Of a stretch of DNA of 36,049 bases, positions 7,913 through 18,565 are shown piece by piece. Under the pieces are notes generated by a model, which was not told the origin of the DNA, searched no databases, and saw only the letters and a list, made by a program, of their open reading frames with translations. The translations under genes were made by a program, and so were the position numbers. The stretch's first letter is position 1; the number at the start of each line of letters is the position of its first letter. The stretch covers positions 1 to 36,049 of the forward strand of contig JAKANS010000047.1 in assembly GCA_021823625.1 (NCBI GenBank), in the 5' to 3' direction. This DNA is from a bacterium (lineage in GTDB: Bacteria; Verrucomicrobiota; Verrucomicrobiia; Limisphaerales; J093).

Positions 7913-10900
7913 ATTCCGACTTTACCCCAACTCAGCCGGATGATCCCGAAGTACGGATCACCGCCCTGCTGCTGGGCGAATTGACGCCGACGGAAGCAGC
8001 GGCAGTGCAGGTGGCGATCACGCAAGACCCGGCTCTCGCGCAACTTTATGATCGCCTGAAGCGGACCATCGGCATGGTCGAGCAAGCCCACGCTCAAGCT
8101 CCCGCACAGCCGCGGCTTTCAGAAAGCCGACGCCAAAAGCTGCTGGGCCATTTCAAAATCATCGCCCCGAAAGAACTGCGCGAGCCGCGGCGGCGAACCC
8201 TGCGCTGGCTCATTCCCTTGAGTGCCGCGGCGCTGCTCATGCTCTTGCTCGCCGGAACGTTGTTGCCATCGCTCGCGAAGGCCAAAGCCAAGGCCCAGTT
8301 CATCGCCATGCGGTCGTCTCAGCAGGAGGAAGCGCTACGTCAACGCCTCATTAAAAGCGGCCTGGCCACCAACTATGCGACCTCCTTCGGCGGCGCGCGC
8401 GTCAACGAGGCGCAGCAGGTCGCAGACCGATTGGGTGCCATCGACACCGCCCTGTCGGAGAATGCGCAGGCCCCCGCCGTCCGCAGCCAGAACAACAACT
8501 GGGGCGAGAGCCGAACGGCAACCCAGCGCAGCCGCGGGATTGAAGTCTTGGCAAGATCTGACGCTGCCGCCGCGCCCGAGTCGATGGCCAAAACCAAGCC
8601 GGCCGCATCAAGCCCCGCCAACTCGATTTACCTGCCCGCTACCGAGCCGCCGGCCGACGAATACGGGACGCCCGTTTCGGCCGAGCGCGGCGGCGAAGTG
8701 GTCAACCCACCTGCCGCCGGTGAAGCTCCGCCCCCGAGGATGATGGACATCCGCATGATGATGCGCTACGGCCTGATGCCGAAAGGAGCCAAAGCCGGCG
8801 AGGAAGCGAAGCAAGCCGCCGCGCTTGGCCTCGCTGAAGGCAGGCAAGGGTTAGCGTCTGTTCCCGGCCAACCGCTCCCAAGCTTAGGCACCACTGAAAG
8901 CGCCGGCATCGCCGAACAAGCCTCGGCCCAGTCCGAACTCGCTCCGGTGCCGCTCAAGCTCCCCGCGCCCGCATTCATGGGCACGCCCACCGACATCCCG
9001 GTCGAGACCGATCGCAAGGAGCGCCTCGCGGAAGCGAACGGCGTGATGGCTGCGGAGCCGCCGCCACCGGTCACCGTTTTATCCGACTTTTCCTCCCCGG
9101 CAACGGGATTGGCCATCGCACCGGCGAATGGCGAAGCAGCACTTGAGCTGTCAGCCGAGGGTGCGGCGAAGGCGGAGTCGAATCGTGCTCGGGCCGGCGG
9201 CACTTACGCGGTCAATGGCGGGTACGGCTTTACGCCGGTTCCGACGCAGCAAGACAAAGCGCCGGTGTTGGGCGACATCCCAACGGCGGGTCGCCTTTTC
9301 CGCAGCGCCGGCGAACCAGCGCCAGCGCCAACCGCCCCCGGTTCCGTTCCGGAAACGGGTACAGTCCGGTCCACCCAGCCAGAAGCGGCACCGGCCACAC
9401 CCGCGCCAGCAGCTGTCAAGGGCGAAGCGGAAGTGCTGAGTTATTTTGCCACCCCAGCCCTGACGGCCGGCGGTGTGCCGGCGGCCTCGCCAACACAGGC
9501 GGGAATGGACCGCGGCGCCGCAACTTCGTCCCGCGCTTTGGATGAGGAAAGTGCCGCGTTGAACAAGGCACTGGTCAAAGCCAATGAAGCGCTTGCCGGC
9601 AAAGACCTGTCGGCCGCACAGTCCCGGATGGAAGGCGAGGTTCGACGGCGCCGCCAGTTGCGTCCCGCCCGCGACACGGCCGAGAAGGCGAAGGTCACCG
9701 AGCGCTTTGCCGACGCTGAAACAGCACGGGGTTTCGCGACCGGTCAGCCGCCGGAGCAGATCACTGAAGACCTGGCGACGGGGGAGACCTTGAACAAGGT
9801 CACCGACTCAAAGCACGCGAAGCTTGGCGTGGAGGCTGCCGGCAAACCCGCGCCCGCCACTCCAGTCACCGCCGAGGCGCTGAAAGGCATCGCCGTTGCC
9901 GAGGAACCGCCGGTCGTTCGCCGGAACCTGCCTCCGCCCGAGCCGCAACCCGAGGTTGCCTGCGCGCAAAATCCGTTTTCCACCTTTTCGCTCAACGTCA
10001 CCGACGTCTCGTTCAAGCTCGCCGCCGCCAGCCTCGAACAGGGCCAGATGCCGGACCCGGTGACGGTGCGAAGCGAAGAGTTCCTCAACGCCTTCGACTA
10101 CCACGATCCGGTCCCGGCGCCCGGCGCGCCGGTCGCGTTTGCCTGGGAGCGCGCGCAGTATCCGTTCGCGCAAAACCGCGACGTGCTGCGCTTCGCCGTC
10201 CAAACCGCCGCGCGTGGACGCGAAGCCACCCGGCCGTTGAACCTGGTTTTGCTGCTCGACAACTCCGGCTCGATGGAGCGCGCGGACCGCGTCCAGATCA
10301 TTCACGAAGCGCTCGGTGTGCTCGCGAGTCAACTCCAGCCAGGGGACACCGTGAGCGTGGTGGCCTTCGCCCGCACCGCCCGGCTGTGGGTCGATGGCCT
10401 GTCCGGCAAAGATGCAGGCCAGTTGGTGGGGCAAATCGGCAATCTCACGCCGGACGGCGGCACGAACCTCGAAGATGCGCTGAACCTCGCCTACGAGACC
10501 GCGCTCCGCCATTTCCTCAGCCAGGGCGTGAACCGGGTCGTGCTGCTCACTGACGGCGCGGCGAACCTCGGCGACGTCGATCCCGAATCGCTGCGGCGCA
10601 AGGTCGAGTCGTACCGGAAACGTGGCGTGGCGCTGGATTGCTTTGGCATCGGCTGGGAAGGCTACAACGACGATTTGCTCGAAGTGCTTTCGCGCAACGG
10701 CGACGGCCGGTACGGCTTTGTGAACACGCCCGAGGAAGCCACCACGGAGTTTGCGGCGCAACTGACCGGCGCGCTCCAGGTGGCGGCGGCGGACGTGAAA
10801 GTGCAGGTCGAGTTCAACCCGCGTCGCGTGACCGCCTGGCGGCAGATCGGCTACGCCAAGCACCAGCTCACCCAGGAACAGTTCCGCGACAACACCGTCG

Positions 10901-11277
10901 ATGCCGCCGAACTTGCCGCCGCGGAATCCGGCAACGCGCTGTACGTCCTCGAGGTCAACGCGGGTGGCGACGGCGACCTCGGTACGGTGCGCGTGCGCTA
11001 TCGCGAGCCGGCGACGGGCGTGTACCGCGAGTTGGAATGGCCGGTGCCTTACGCCGGGCCGGCCGTCGCGCTCGACCAGGCGAGTCCAGCGCTGCGGCTG
11101 GCCACGGTGGCGTCAGCCTTCGCCGAATGGCTGGTGTCGAGTCCGTTTGCCGGCGAGGTGACGCCGGACGCGTTGCTGGCCAATTTGCGCGGCGCGCCGG
11201 AAGCGTTTGCGCCGGATTCCCGTCCAACCAAGCTCGAATGGATGATTCGCCAGGCGAAGTCGATTTCCGGGAAATGA
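7909..11277 (+). CDS. Membrane VWA-domain protein with anti-sigma-like N-terminus (YfbK/DUF3520 type)
   Basis: This encodes 1,122 residues from ATG 7909. Residues 1-65 are a cytoplasmic helical segment (ALLLGELTPTEAAAVQ) like the anti-sigma domains encoded beside ECF factors, but without an obvious zinc site. One transmembrane helix follows at about 99-123. Residues 125-680 are long, Ala/Pro-rich and probably disordered outside the membrane. Then come the conserved pre-VWA block (NPFSTFSLNVTDVSF), a von Willebrand A domain with an intact metal site (D784-N-S-G-S788, T852, D882) and a DUF3520-type C-terminus. I infer that it senses or binds a partner outside and restrains the sigma factor inside. 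Confidence 0.8.
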   Translation: MNSDFTPTQPDDPEVRITALLLGELTPTEAAAVQVAITQDPALAQLYDRLKRTIGMVEQAHAQAPAQPRLSESRRQKLLGHFKIIAPKELREPRRRTLRWLIPLSAAALLMLLLAGTLLPSLAKAKAKAQFIAMRSSQQEEALRQRLIKSGLATNYATSFGGARVNEAQQVADRLGAIDTALSENAQAPAVRSQNNNWGESRTATQRSRGIEVLARSDAAAAPESMAKTKPAASSPANSIYLPATEPPADEYGTPVSAERGGEVVNPPAAGEAPPPRMMDIRMMMRYGLMPKGAKAGEEAKQAAALGLAEGRQGLASVPGQPLPSLGTTESAGIAEQASAQSELAPVPLKLPAPAFMGTPTDIPVETDRKERLAEANGVMAAEPPPPVTVLSDFSSPATGLAIAPANGEAALELSAEGAAKAESNRARAGGTYAVNGGYGFTPVPTQQDKAPVLGDIPTAGRLFRSAGEPAPAPTAPGSVPETGTVRSTQPEAAPATPAPAAVKGEAEVLSYFATPALTAGGVPAASPTQAGMDRGAATSSRALDEESAALNKALVKANEALAGKDLSAAQSRMEGEVRRRRQLRPARDTAEKAKVTERFADAETARGFATGQPPEQITEDLATGETLNKVTDSKHAKLGVEAAGKPAPATPVTAEALKGIAVAEEPPVVRRNLPPPEPQPEVACAQNPFSTFSLNVTDVSFKLAAASLEQGQMPDPVTVRSEEFLNAFDYHDPVPAPGAPVAFAWERAQYPFAQNRDVLRFAVQTAARGREATRPLNLVLLLDNSGSMERADRVQIIHEALGVLASQLQPGDTVSVVAFARTARLWVDGLSGKDAGQLVGQIGNLTPDGGTNLEDALNLAYETALRHFLSQGVNRVVLLTDGAANLGDVDPESLRRKVESYRKRGVALDCFGIGWEGYNDDLLEVLSRNGDGRYGFVNTPEEATTEFAAQLTGALQVAAADVKVQVEFNPRRVTAWRQIGYAKHQLTQEQFRDNTVDAAELAAAESGNALYVLEVNAGGDGDLGTVRVRYREPATGVYRELEWPVPYAGPAVALDQASPALRLATVASAFAEWLVSSPFAGEVTPDALLANLRGAPEAFAPDSRPTKLEWMIRQAKSISGK

Positions 11278-11334
11278 CCGCTCACGGCCGCCAACACTGC
11301 GCTCACTTCATTACTCAGAAACAGACCGACCGCG

Positions 11335-14300
11335 ATGCACATGCCACCCCCCATGAAAACCACTCGATTGCTCGTTGCCCTGTGTGGACTGCTCGCCGCC
11401 GTGTGGGCCGGCGCCGCCGAACCAGTCGTCCAAGCGGAGGTGAAGAACGTCTCGGTGAACGGCAACATCAACGATGAGACCGCCCGGCTCGTGATCGAGG
11501 CCCGGCTCAAGGGCCTGCTTGGCGAGCGGGAGAAAACCATTTTCGCCACCGCTCTTCAGCACTCCATTCATGCCACCATCGAAAAGCTCAGCCATACCTT
11601 CCGCCTCCAAATCGACGTCATCGAGGGCGCGCCGAAGGAATTTGCGCTGGTCTTGTCCGGCGAAGGCGAACTTCGCTCCGTAACAGGCGATCGGTTGCAG
11701 GACTGGAGCATTCGCGAAGAAGGCGGTGGCGTTCGCTATCTGGTGTTGCGCCCCCAAAAGTCCGACCTGCCCGTGACCAATCTCATCGTCACCGTCACCG
11801 CGGAAACGAAGTTGAAGCTGCTTCCGCTATCGCTGACACCGCTGACGCTGGTCTCGACCCAGCCAGCGCTGGGCCACGGTTATGTGATCGTGGACGCCGA
11901 CCCCGCCGTGGACGTCGAGGTGCCGAACCCCACCGGGGTGGTGCCGGTGGAAACGAAATTCCTGCCGGAGGACCTCCGCCCACAACAGCCCACCACGGGC
12001 ATGGAGCCGCTGGCGTTTCGCTTCCACGGCACCGCCTACACGCTGCCGCTGAAGGTCGCCATTGCCGATCCCGAGGCGCGGAAGGTGGTGCTGCGCAACT
12101 TCCGGCTGGTCGGCCAGCTCAGCCCAGACAACGCCGCGTTCACGCTCATCGCGACTGTCAGCGTCAAGAACCCCAAAGGCGGTTCGCTCGATCTGCTGTC
12201 CGGCGGCGCCGCGTTGACCGAAGCGACCTCGCGCGCGGACTGGCGGCTGCGGTTCCAAAAAGGCCGCTTCGTGGCCACGTTCGACAAACCGGGCGAGTAT
12301 CCGCTCGAGATCAAGTTCAACGCCGCCGTGCGCGCGAGCAACGATTGGAGCGCCGTCGATTTCGCGGTCGCTCCCAGCGCGCTGCAACCGGTCGTCTTCC
12401 CCGGCCTGAAGGCGGACACGCAGTTCCAGTTCGCCGGCGCCGCCAAACCCGAACGGACCGGCGACGACTTCACCAGCTTTCTGCCGCCGGACGGCCGGGT
12501 GAACCTCGCCTGGAAGCAGGCCAAACCCGAGGCGGAGGGCACTTTGTTTTACGCGGCGGAGGTGCTGTCGCAAATCGCGATCAGCCCCGGCCTGATGCGC
12601 CAGACCGCGCTGTTCGATTTCAAGGTCATGCAAGGCGAGATGAACCGCATTTCGCTGCTCGTACAGGGCGCCGGCGAAATCACCCGCGTCCAAGGCCCGC
12701 AGGTGCTGGCGTGGACGGTTGACGCCGTGCCCAACAGCACTGACCGGCGGTTGAACGTGCAGTTCAACCAAACCCAGAAAGACCAGTTCTCGCTCCAGGT
12801 GCAGATGCAAACGCCGCTGGGTGCGTTCCCCCAAACGACCGACGCGATGCAGTTGCGGCCCGAAGGCGCGACGCGCTTCGGCGGTTACTTCCGCATCGTC
12901 AACGAGGGCGCGGTGCGCCTCGAAGTGGTCCAGGCCGGCGGGCTGTCGCAGATTTCGCCGGAGCAGTTTCCGCAGACCGACCAGACCAAGGCGATGGTGT
13001 CGCCGCAGACCACCCAAACCTTCGCGTACCGGTTCGCCGGCGGGGCGTTTCAGTTGCGCCTCCAGGCGGACAACATCCTGCCCGAAGTCGCGGTGTCCCA
13101 AGTGCTGGTCTATCACCTCGGCGAGACCGATTCCTCCATCGACGCGGAGATCGAGCTGGACGTGCGGGAAGCGCCGCTGCGCGAAGCACTCTTGCGCGTG
13201 CCGAAAGGCTACGTCGTCGCCCGGCTCAACGCCTCCGGCCTGAGCGACTGGTTCCTTGCCGACGACCCGGCCGACGCGACCGCCCAGCAACTGCGCGTGG
13301 TTTATGGCGCGCCGGTCACGGGCCGGCAGGTCGTGCAATTGGGCCTGGAACGAAACCAGGCGCTGGGCGAGGCCACCTGGGCGCTGCCCCGCGTCGAGGT
13401 GGTGAAGGCCAAGTCAGTTCGCGGCCACGTGGGCGTCACGGCGGACGCCGGTTTCCGGTTGACCGCAACGAAGACCCAGGCGCTGACCGAAATCGCCACC
13501 GCGTTTTTCCCGAAAAAACTGGCCGGCCTGCAGGCGGCCTTCCGGCTCAGCGACCCGGCCTGGCAGCTCAGCTTGAACGTGGAGCGCCTGCCGCAGTCGA
13601 TCCAGGCCGACGCGTTCCACCTCTTCTCGGTCGGCGAAGGCATCGCTTACGGGAGCAGCCTGGTGAACTACCTGATCTCCGGCGCGCCGGTCGCGACGTT
13701 CAAGGTCGAGTTGTCGGACGAGTACTTCAACGTGGAATTCACCGGCAAGGACATCCGTAACTGGCAGAAAGTCCAGGGCGGCTACCAGGTGCAATTGCAC
13801 ACGCCGGTGGCGGGCACGTACACCCTGCTGGCCACGTACGAGCGGCCGTTCAAGGCCCAGGGCGAGAAGCTCGCGTTCACGGGCGCGCGTCCGCTCGATG
13901 CCCAGTCCGAGCAAGGCTACACGGTCCTCATCAGCACCTACCAATTCCAGGTCCAACCCGTGAACCTCTCGGCCGGCCTGGTGCCGTTGGAGCCCGGCGA
14001 AGTGCCGGCGGAGTACCGCCTGTTTTTCGACGCGCCGATTCTGGCGGCCTATCGCTACACGTCGCGCCCGTTCAACCTGGAACTCCAGCTCATGCCGCTG
14101 GCCCAAGGCGAAACCGTGAGCCAGGTCGTGGATCGCGCGATGCTCACCACGCGGATTTCCGAAGAAGGCCAGGTCGTCACCGACGCGCGCTATTTCGTGA
14201 AGAACAAAGGCGCCCCCAGCCTGCGCCTGGTCCTGCCCGAAGGCCTTCGCCTGTGGTCTGTCACCGTCAATGGCACCGCGGTGGTGCCGGTCACCGACGA

Positions 14301-17300
14301 CCGCGCCAATCTGATCCCGTTGCCGCAGCACGCCGATCCAAACGCGCTCAACGATCTGCAGATCAAGCTGGCTGCCAAAGCCAGCAACCCAAACCAGCTC
14401 ACCGTAGCGGCGCCGGTCTTGTCCGCGCCGGTCCTGCTCGCGGAATGGAAGCTCGAACCCGACAGCGGCAAGCGGCTGATCTACCGCGGCGGCACATTGA
14501 CTCCGGCCGGAGTGGTGCCGGACGTGTCGGGCTACGCCGGCCTGTTTCGCTTGTTGAAAGGCGGGAACTGGCTGGAAACCGTTCCCGCGGCGGCGGCCGT
14601 TTTCTTCCTGCTAGTAATCGCGGGGGTGATCTGGCGCGTGGCCACGGCAGAAAGCGTGTCGCGATTCAACCTCCGGCATTGGCTGGGCGGCCTGCTCGGA
14701 CTCGTGGCGTGTGCGCTGGCGGTCGGCTTGTTGCTCTGGCTCGCGGATCGTGCGCAAAGTCTCAGCGCTTCGCTTCCGCGTGACCTGACGTTCATCGCGC
14801 CGGTGCAACAGGCCGGCAGCGCCTTGACAATCGATCTGGCCAACGCGTCCGTGAAGCCGTCGGTCTTCGGCCAGGTGTGGTCCGTCTGGCCCGTCGTGGT
14901 CGCGGCAGTGGTGTGGCTGTACGCCCTGGTCAGCGCGCGCGCCTGGTTCCGCCGGCTCGGCCCCGCGCTGGGCTGGACGCTGATTTTCTGGGCCGCGTTA
15001 CGTTCGGTGAACGGCGCCCCGACGTTCTTCTTCGCGGTGCTCGCCTTTGTAGCGCTGCAACTCGGCCTCCCCGCACTGCGGCGTTGGTGGCAGGTGCCCC
15101 GCCAGGCCGGCGCGGGTCCCACTGCCAATAGCGTGGCGGCCACGACGGCTTTGGTGTTGCTCGGCGCTTCGCTGCTGATGCCACGCGCCGCACTGGCCGA
15201 TCCGCCGGGCGATGCCGCGAAGACGCCGCCGTTGGCCGAATCGGTGGTGGGCGACGTTCGCGTGGACGAAGACTTCGTGTTTGCGACGGCGAAGATCCGC
15301 TGGTCCGCCGTCAAGGGCCAGCAACTGCCGGTGCTGCACGCGCCGGGCGTGCTCACCCGGATCGACTTTCCCAAAGACGCCGCCCGACTCGTCGAAGTCG
15401 GGACCGACGCCGGCCCCAGCCAGGTGCTCGTGGCGGACACGACTGGGCCACTGGATGTGGCGATCGAATACCAGACCCAGGTGAGCCGGCGCGACGGCGA
15501 ACGCGGGTTTGCGCTGCCCACGCAGTACGGCCTGGTCAACCGCTTGGCCGTGTCGCTCACCGGCCTGGACGTGGACCTCGACGCGCCGCAAGCCGTGGCC
15601 GTGCAGCGCAGCGACACGGCGCCCGCCACGAATTCGGTCTTCAGCGTCGTGCTCGCGCCGGTGAACGACGCCTGGATCGGCTGGAAACCGCGCAGCCGCG
15701 ACACTCGTCGCGAGAAGGCCGTGTTCTACGCCGAGGTGTTCCAACTCTACGTGCCGGGCGCCGGCGTGGTGGAAGGTTTGCACCAGGTCCAGATTCGCCC
15801 CGCCCAAGGCCAGTTGAGCGAACTCACCTTCTCGGTGCCCGCCGGTGCGACGATTACCGACGTTGCGGCCGCGGGGCTGTCGCTCTGGCGATTCGACCCC
15901 GAGACGCGCAAGCTGCGGGTCAGCCTGACGCCGGCGCAATCGAAACCGTTCGCGGTGCTGATCAAGTCGCAGATCGCCACCGGGCCATTGCCGTTCGAGA
16001 AGGCCGCCGGCCTGATCACGGTCGATAACGCCGCCGGCCAGATCGGCTTGATCGGCGTGGCCACCGGCTCGGAGGTGCAACTCGCGGACGTGCAGGCCGA
16101 GGCGTTTTCGCCGATCAACCTCGAGGATTTCCCCGGCACGGTGCTCGATCCGCTTCGCAGCGCCATCAGCGGTCTGACCCTGCGCCGCGCCTTCCGCTAC
16201 TCGGAACCGAAAGGCACACTCACGCTGAAGGCCGCGCCGGTGGAACCCGACGTGCGCGTCGAAGCCCAGCAGACGCTTTCGCTGGGCGAAGATCGCGTGC
16301 TCCTGGCCGCGACGCTCGACACCGAAATCACTCGCGCCGGCATTTTCAAACTCAGTTTCCTCCTGCCCGCCGGGATGGATGTCGAATCGATCAGCGGCGC
16401 CGCGATGAGTCATTGGACCGAGCTGAAGACCGACGAAGGCCGGTTGATCACGCTGCACCTCAAGACCAAGACGGATGGCCAGCAGCAGTTCGCGGTCAGC
16501 CTGGCCGGGCCGGGCGTCCGGTCGGTGACGAACTGGGCCGTGCCGCGGCTGGTCTTGCGCGAAGCCAGCAAGCAACGCGGCCAGTTGTTGATCGTGCCCG
16601 AGCAAGGCATGAGGCTCCAGGTCGTCACGCGGGACGGCGTCACGCAGCTTGACCCGCTCAAGGCCGGAGTGCGCCAGAAAGGCGTGCTCGCGTTCCGGCT
16701 TTTGCAGGGTGACTGGAAACTCGCGCTCGACCTCGAACGCGTGGACGCGTGGATTCAGGTCACGAGCCTGCAACACGCCACCGTGACCGAGGCGCAAGTC
16801 GCCGTCGCGGCCAACCTGCAATACCAGATCGAAAACACGGGGGTGAAGGCGCTGCGCGTGATTTTGCCGGCGAACGCCGAAAACGTCCGCTTCCGCGGCG
16901 ACCAAGTCAGCGATTTTCGTCAGCCGGACGGCCAGACCAACACGGTCACCCGCGAATGGGAGATCAAGTTGAACCGCCGCGTCCTCGGCAAATACCTGCT
17001 CCAGGTGAATTACAGTCAGCCGCTGGCCGCCAACGCCACCGAGGCCACCCTCGTGGGCACCGAAGCCCTCGCGGTGAACCTCCAGCGCGGCTTCGTCACG
17101 GTGCAGGCCGGGGGTCGCCTGCAGGTGCGCATCGCCACGCCGCCCACCGCGCTCCAGCCGGCAGAGTGGCAATCCATCCCGCGGCTGTTGCAGCAAGACA
17201 TCCAAGCCTCGGCGGCGAACTACACTTTCCGCCTGGTCGAACCGGCGTTCACGCTGCCGTTGCGCCTGGAACGGCACGAAGCCGCGAAGCTCCTGCCCGC

Positions 17301-18381
17301 GCACGTCAGCAACGTCACGCTCACCTCCGTCCTGTCCGACGACGGCGTGATGCTCACGCAGGCGCGGCTCCAGTTGATTCCGGGCGACAAGCGCCTGTTG
17401 CACTTCACCCTGCCCGCGGACGCCAAGTTCTGGTTCGCCTTCGTCAACGAAAACAGCGTCTGGCCGTGGCGCCAGACCAACGAGGTGCTCATCCCGTTGG
17501 AGCAGCACTCGAAGACCGGCGAGTCCACCACCGTGGAGTTCTATTTCAGCAGCCGCACCGGGCAGGCCAGCGCGCGCTGGCTGGACCTCGAGTTGCTCGG
17601 GCCGCGCTTCGACCTGCCGCTCGAAAACATCACCTGGCGCGTCTATCTCAGCGATAAATGGCAGCTCCGCGATTGGAGTGGCACGCTCCAACTCCAAGAA
17701 CAAACGGCGGCCACCCGGCCGGTCGCGGTCGATTTCGACACTTACCGCCGGACGGAGGTCAACCTGCAGCGCGCCAAGAGCCAGGAAGCCGAGCAGTTCC
17801 TTACCACCGCCAACAGCCTCCTGGCTCAAGGCGATCCCGAACAGGCGCGGCGCGCCTTTCAAAACGCCTACGGTCTCTCCCAGCACGACAGCGCCTTCAA
17901 CGAGGATGCGCGCGTCCAGTTGCACAACCTGAAAATGCAGCAGGCGTTGGTGGGCCTGAATTTCCGCCAGGCGAAGGTGGCCGGCGAAAGCGACGCCCTC
18001 GCGAACACGCCGCGCGGCCTGCGCGAAGGCCAGACGCAATACACCCAGCAGGAGGCCAAACAACTCATCGAACGCAACACGGCCGAGGAAAACGCCGTGC
18101 AGATGCGCCTGGCCGAGCGGTTGATTCAACAACAGGACGCCGCGGTGGCGAGTCCGGCCGAGATCCGCGCCTCCATTCCGGAGCAAGGCCGGTTGTTGAC
18201 CTTCACGCGGCCGTTGCAGGTGGACACTTGGGCCGACCTCAAAATCGGCCTTGAAGCCTCCGCGGTCCGGCCGACTGGCTTTGGCGCCAAGCTCGGGCTG
18301 CTGGCCGCGGTGTTCGTCCTGACCGCCCTGCTTGCGAATCTGATCCGTGCCCGGCGCCGCGAAGAACGGCAGGCAGCCTAA
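11335..18381 (+). CDS. Giant envelope protein of unknown function (2,348 residues)
   Basis: The start is ATG 11335; ATG 11353 (MKTTRLLVALCGLLAA) gives a cleaner signal peptide. After export the N-terminal part (about 30-1080) is beta-rich and low in cysteine. A cluster of hydrophobic helices lies at about 1083-1102, 1119-1136, 1184-1199, 1213-1241 and 1270-1282, the last resembling an internal signal sequence ending in ALADPP. A second large beta-rich region (about 1283-2150) follows, then a TPR-like helical stretch (about 2152-2206), a Gln/Glu-rich helix and a C-terminal transmembrane helix (about 2320-2336) with an RARRREER tail. No enzyme motif is visible. It follows the sigma and VWA genes in the same direction with a 57-bp gap, so it is probably part of the same system. 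Confidence 0.75.
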   Translation: MHMPPPMKTTRLLVALCGLLAAVWAGAAEPVVQAEVKNVSVNGNINDETARLVIEARLKGLLGEREKTIFATALQHSIHATIEKLSHTFRLQIDVIEGAPKEFALVLSGEGELRSVTGDRLQDWSIREEGGGVRYLVLRPQKSDLPVTNLIVTVTAETKLKLLPLSLTPLTLVSTQPALGHGYVIVDADPAVDVEVPNPTGVVPVETKFLPEDLRPQQPTTGMEPLAFRFHGTAYTLPLKVAIADPEARKVVLRNFRLVGQLSPDNAAFTLIATVSVKNPKGGSLDLLSGGAALTEATSRADWRLRFQKGRFVATFDKPGEYPLEIKFNAAVRASNDWSAVDFAVAPSALQPVVFPGLKADTQFQFAGAAKPERTGDDFTSFLPPDGRVNLAWKQAKPEAEGTLFYAAEVLSQIAISPGLMRQTALFDFKVMQGEMNRISLLVQGAGEITRVQGPQVLAWTVDAVPNSTDRRLNVQFNQTQKDQFSLQVQMQTPLGAFPQTTDAMQLRPEGATRFGGYFRIVNEGAVRLEVVQAGGLSQISPEQFPQTDQTKAMVSPQTTQTFAYRFAGGAFQLRLQADNILPEVAVSQVLVYHLGETDSSIDAEIELDVREAPLREALLRVPKGYVVARLNASGLSDWFLADDPADATAQQLRVVYGAPVTGRQVVQLGLERNQALGEATWALPRVEVVKAKSVRGHVGVTADAGFRLTATKTQALTEIATAFFPKKLAGLQAAFRLSDPAWQLSLNVERLPQSIQADAFHLFSVGEGIAYGSSLVNYLISGAPVATFKVELSDEYFNVEFTGKDIRNWQKVQGGYQVQLHTPVAGTYTLLATYERPFKAQGEKLAFTGARPLDAQSEQGYTVLISTYQFQVQPVNLSAGLVPLEPGEVPAEYRLFFDAPILAAYRYTSRPFNLELQLMPLAQGETVSQVVDRAMLTTRISEEGQVVTDARYFVKNKGAPSLRLVLPEGLRLWSVTVNGTAVVPVTDDRANLIPLPQHADPNALNDLQIKLAAKASNPNQLTVAAPVLSAPVLLAEWKLEPDSGKRLIYRGGTLTPAGVVPDVSGYAGLFRLLKGGNWLETVPAAAAVFFLLVIAGVIWRVATAESVSRFNLRHWLGGLLGLVACALAVGLLLWLADRAQSLSASLPRDLTFIAPVQQAGSALTIDLANASVKPSVFGQVWSVWPVVVAAVVWLYALVSARAWFRRLGPALGWTLIFWAALRSVNGAPTFFFAVLAFVALQLGLPALRRWWQVPRQAGAGPTANSVAATTALVLLGASLLMPRAALADPPGDAAKTPPLAESVVGDVRVDEDFVFATAKIRWSAVKGQQLPVLHAPGVLTRIDFPKDAARLVEVGTDAGPSQVLVADTTGPLDVAIEYQTQVSRRDGERGFALPTQYGLVNRLAVSLTGLDVDLDAPQAVAVQRSDTAPATNSVFSVVLAPVNDAWIGWKPRSRDTRREKAVFYAEVFQLYVPGAGVVEGLHQVQIRPAQGQLSELTFSVPAGATITDVAAAGLSLWRFDPETRKLRVSLTPAQSKPFAVLIKSQIATGPLPFEKAAGLITVDNAAGQIGLIGVATGSEVQLADVQAEAFSPINLEDFPGTVLDPLRSAISGLTLRRAFRYSEPKGTLTLKAAPVEPDVRVEAQQTLSLGEDRVLLAATLDTEITRAGIFKLSFLLPAGMDVESISGAAMSHWTELKTDEGRLITLHLKTKTDGQQQFAVSLAGPGVRSVTNWAVPRLVLREASKQRGQLLIVPEQGMRLQVVTRDGVTQLDPLKAGVRQKGVLAFRLLQGDWKLALDLERVDAWIQVTSLQHATVTEAQVAVAANLQYQIENTGVKALRVILPANAENVRFRGDQVSDFRQPDGQTNTVTREWEIKLNRRVLGKYLLQVNYSQPLAANATEATLVGTEALAVNLQRGFVTVQAGGRLQVRIATPPTALQPAEWQSIPRLLQQDIQASAANYTFRLVEPAFTLPLRLERHEAAKLLPAHVSNVTLTSVLSDDGVMLTQARLQLIPGDKRLLHFTLPADAKFWFAFVNENSVWPWRQTNEVLIPLEQHSKTGESTTVEFYFSSRTGQASARWLDLELLGPRFDLPLENITWRVYLSDKWQLRDWSGTLQLQEQTAATRPVAVDFDTYRRTEVNLQRAKSQEAEQFLTTANSLLAQGDPEQARRAFQNAYGLSQHDSAFNEDARVQLHNLKMQQALVGLNFRQAKVAGESDALANTPRGLREGQTQYTQQEAKQLIERNTAEENAVQMRLAERLIQQQDAAVASPAEIRASIPEQGRLLTFTRPLQVDTWADLKIGLEASAVRPTGFGAKLGLLAAVFVLTALLANLIRARRREERQAA

Positions 18382-18565
18382 CCGAACCGAAACCAGCGAC
18401 AAAAGACGCCGCACCTGAACCTCGCCGGCACCGCCGGCAACGCCAGATACGGCCACGCCACCGAGATTGGACTGGTCCCGGAGCAAGGAGTTCTGGAAAC
18501 GTGCCAGCGAAAGCCGCTCCAACGAGCATGTAAGCCACCGGAGCTAACCGGAAGAACCGGGCGGC

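Noticed and set aside
9808..10863. Long minus-strand open frame opposite the VWA gene
   Set aside because: It is the antisense shadow of a high-GC coding region whose sense frame has a clear VWA domain. Similar long shadows opposite the giant gene (for example 14998-18522) were rejected for the same reason.
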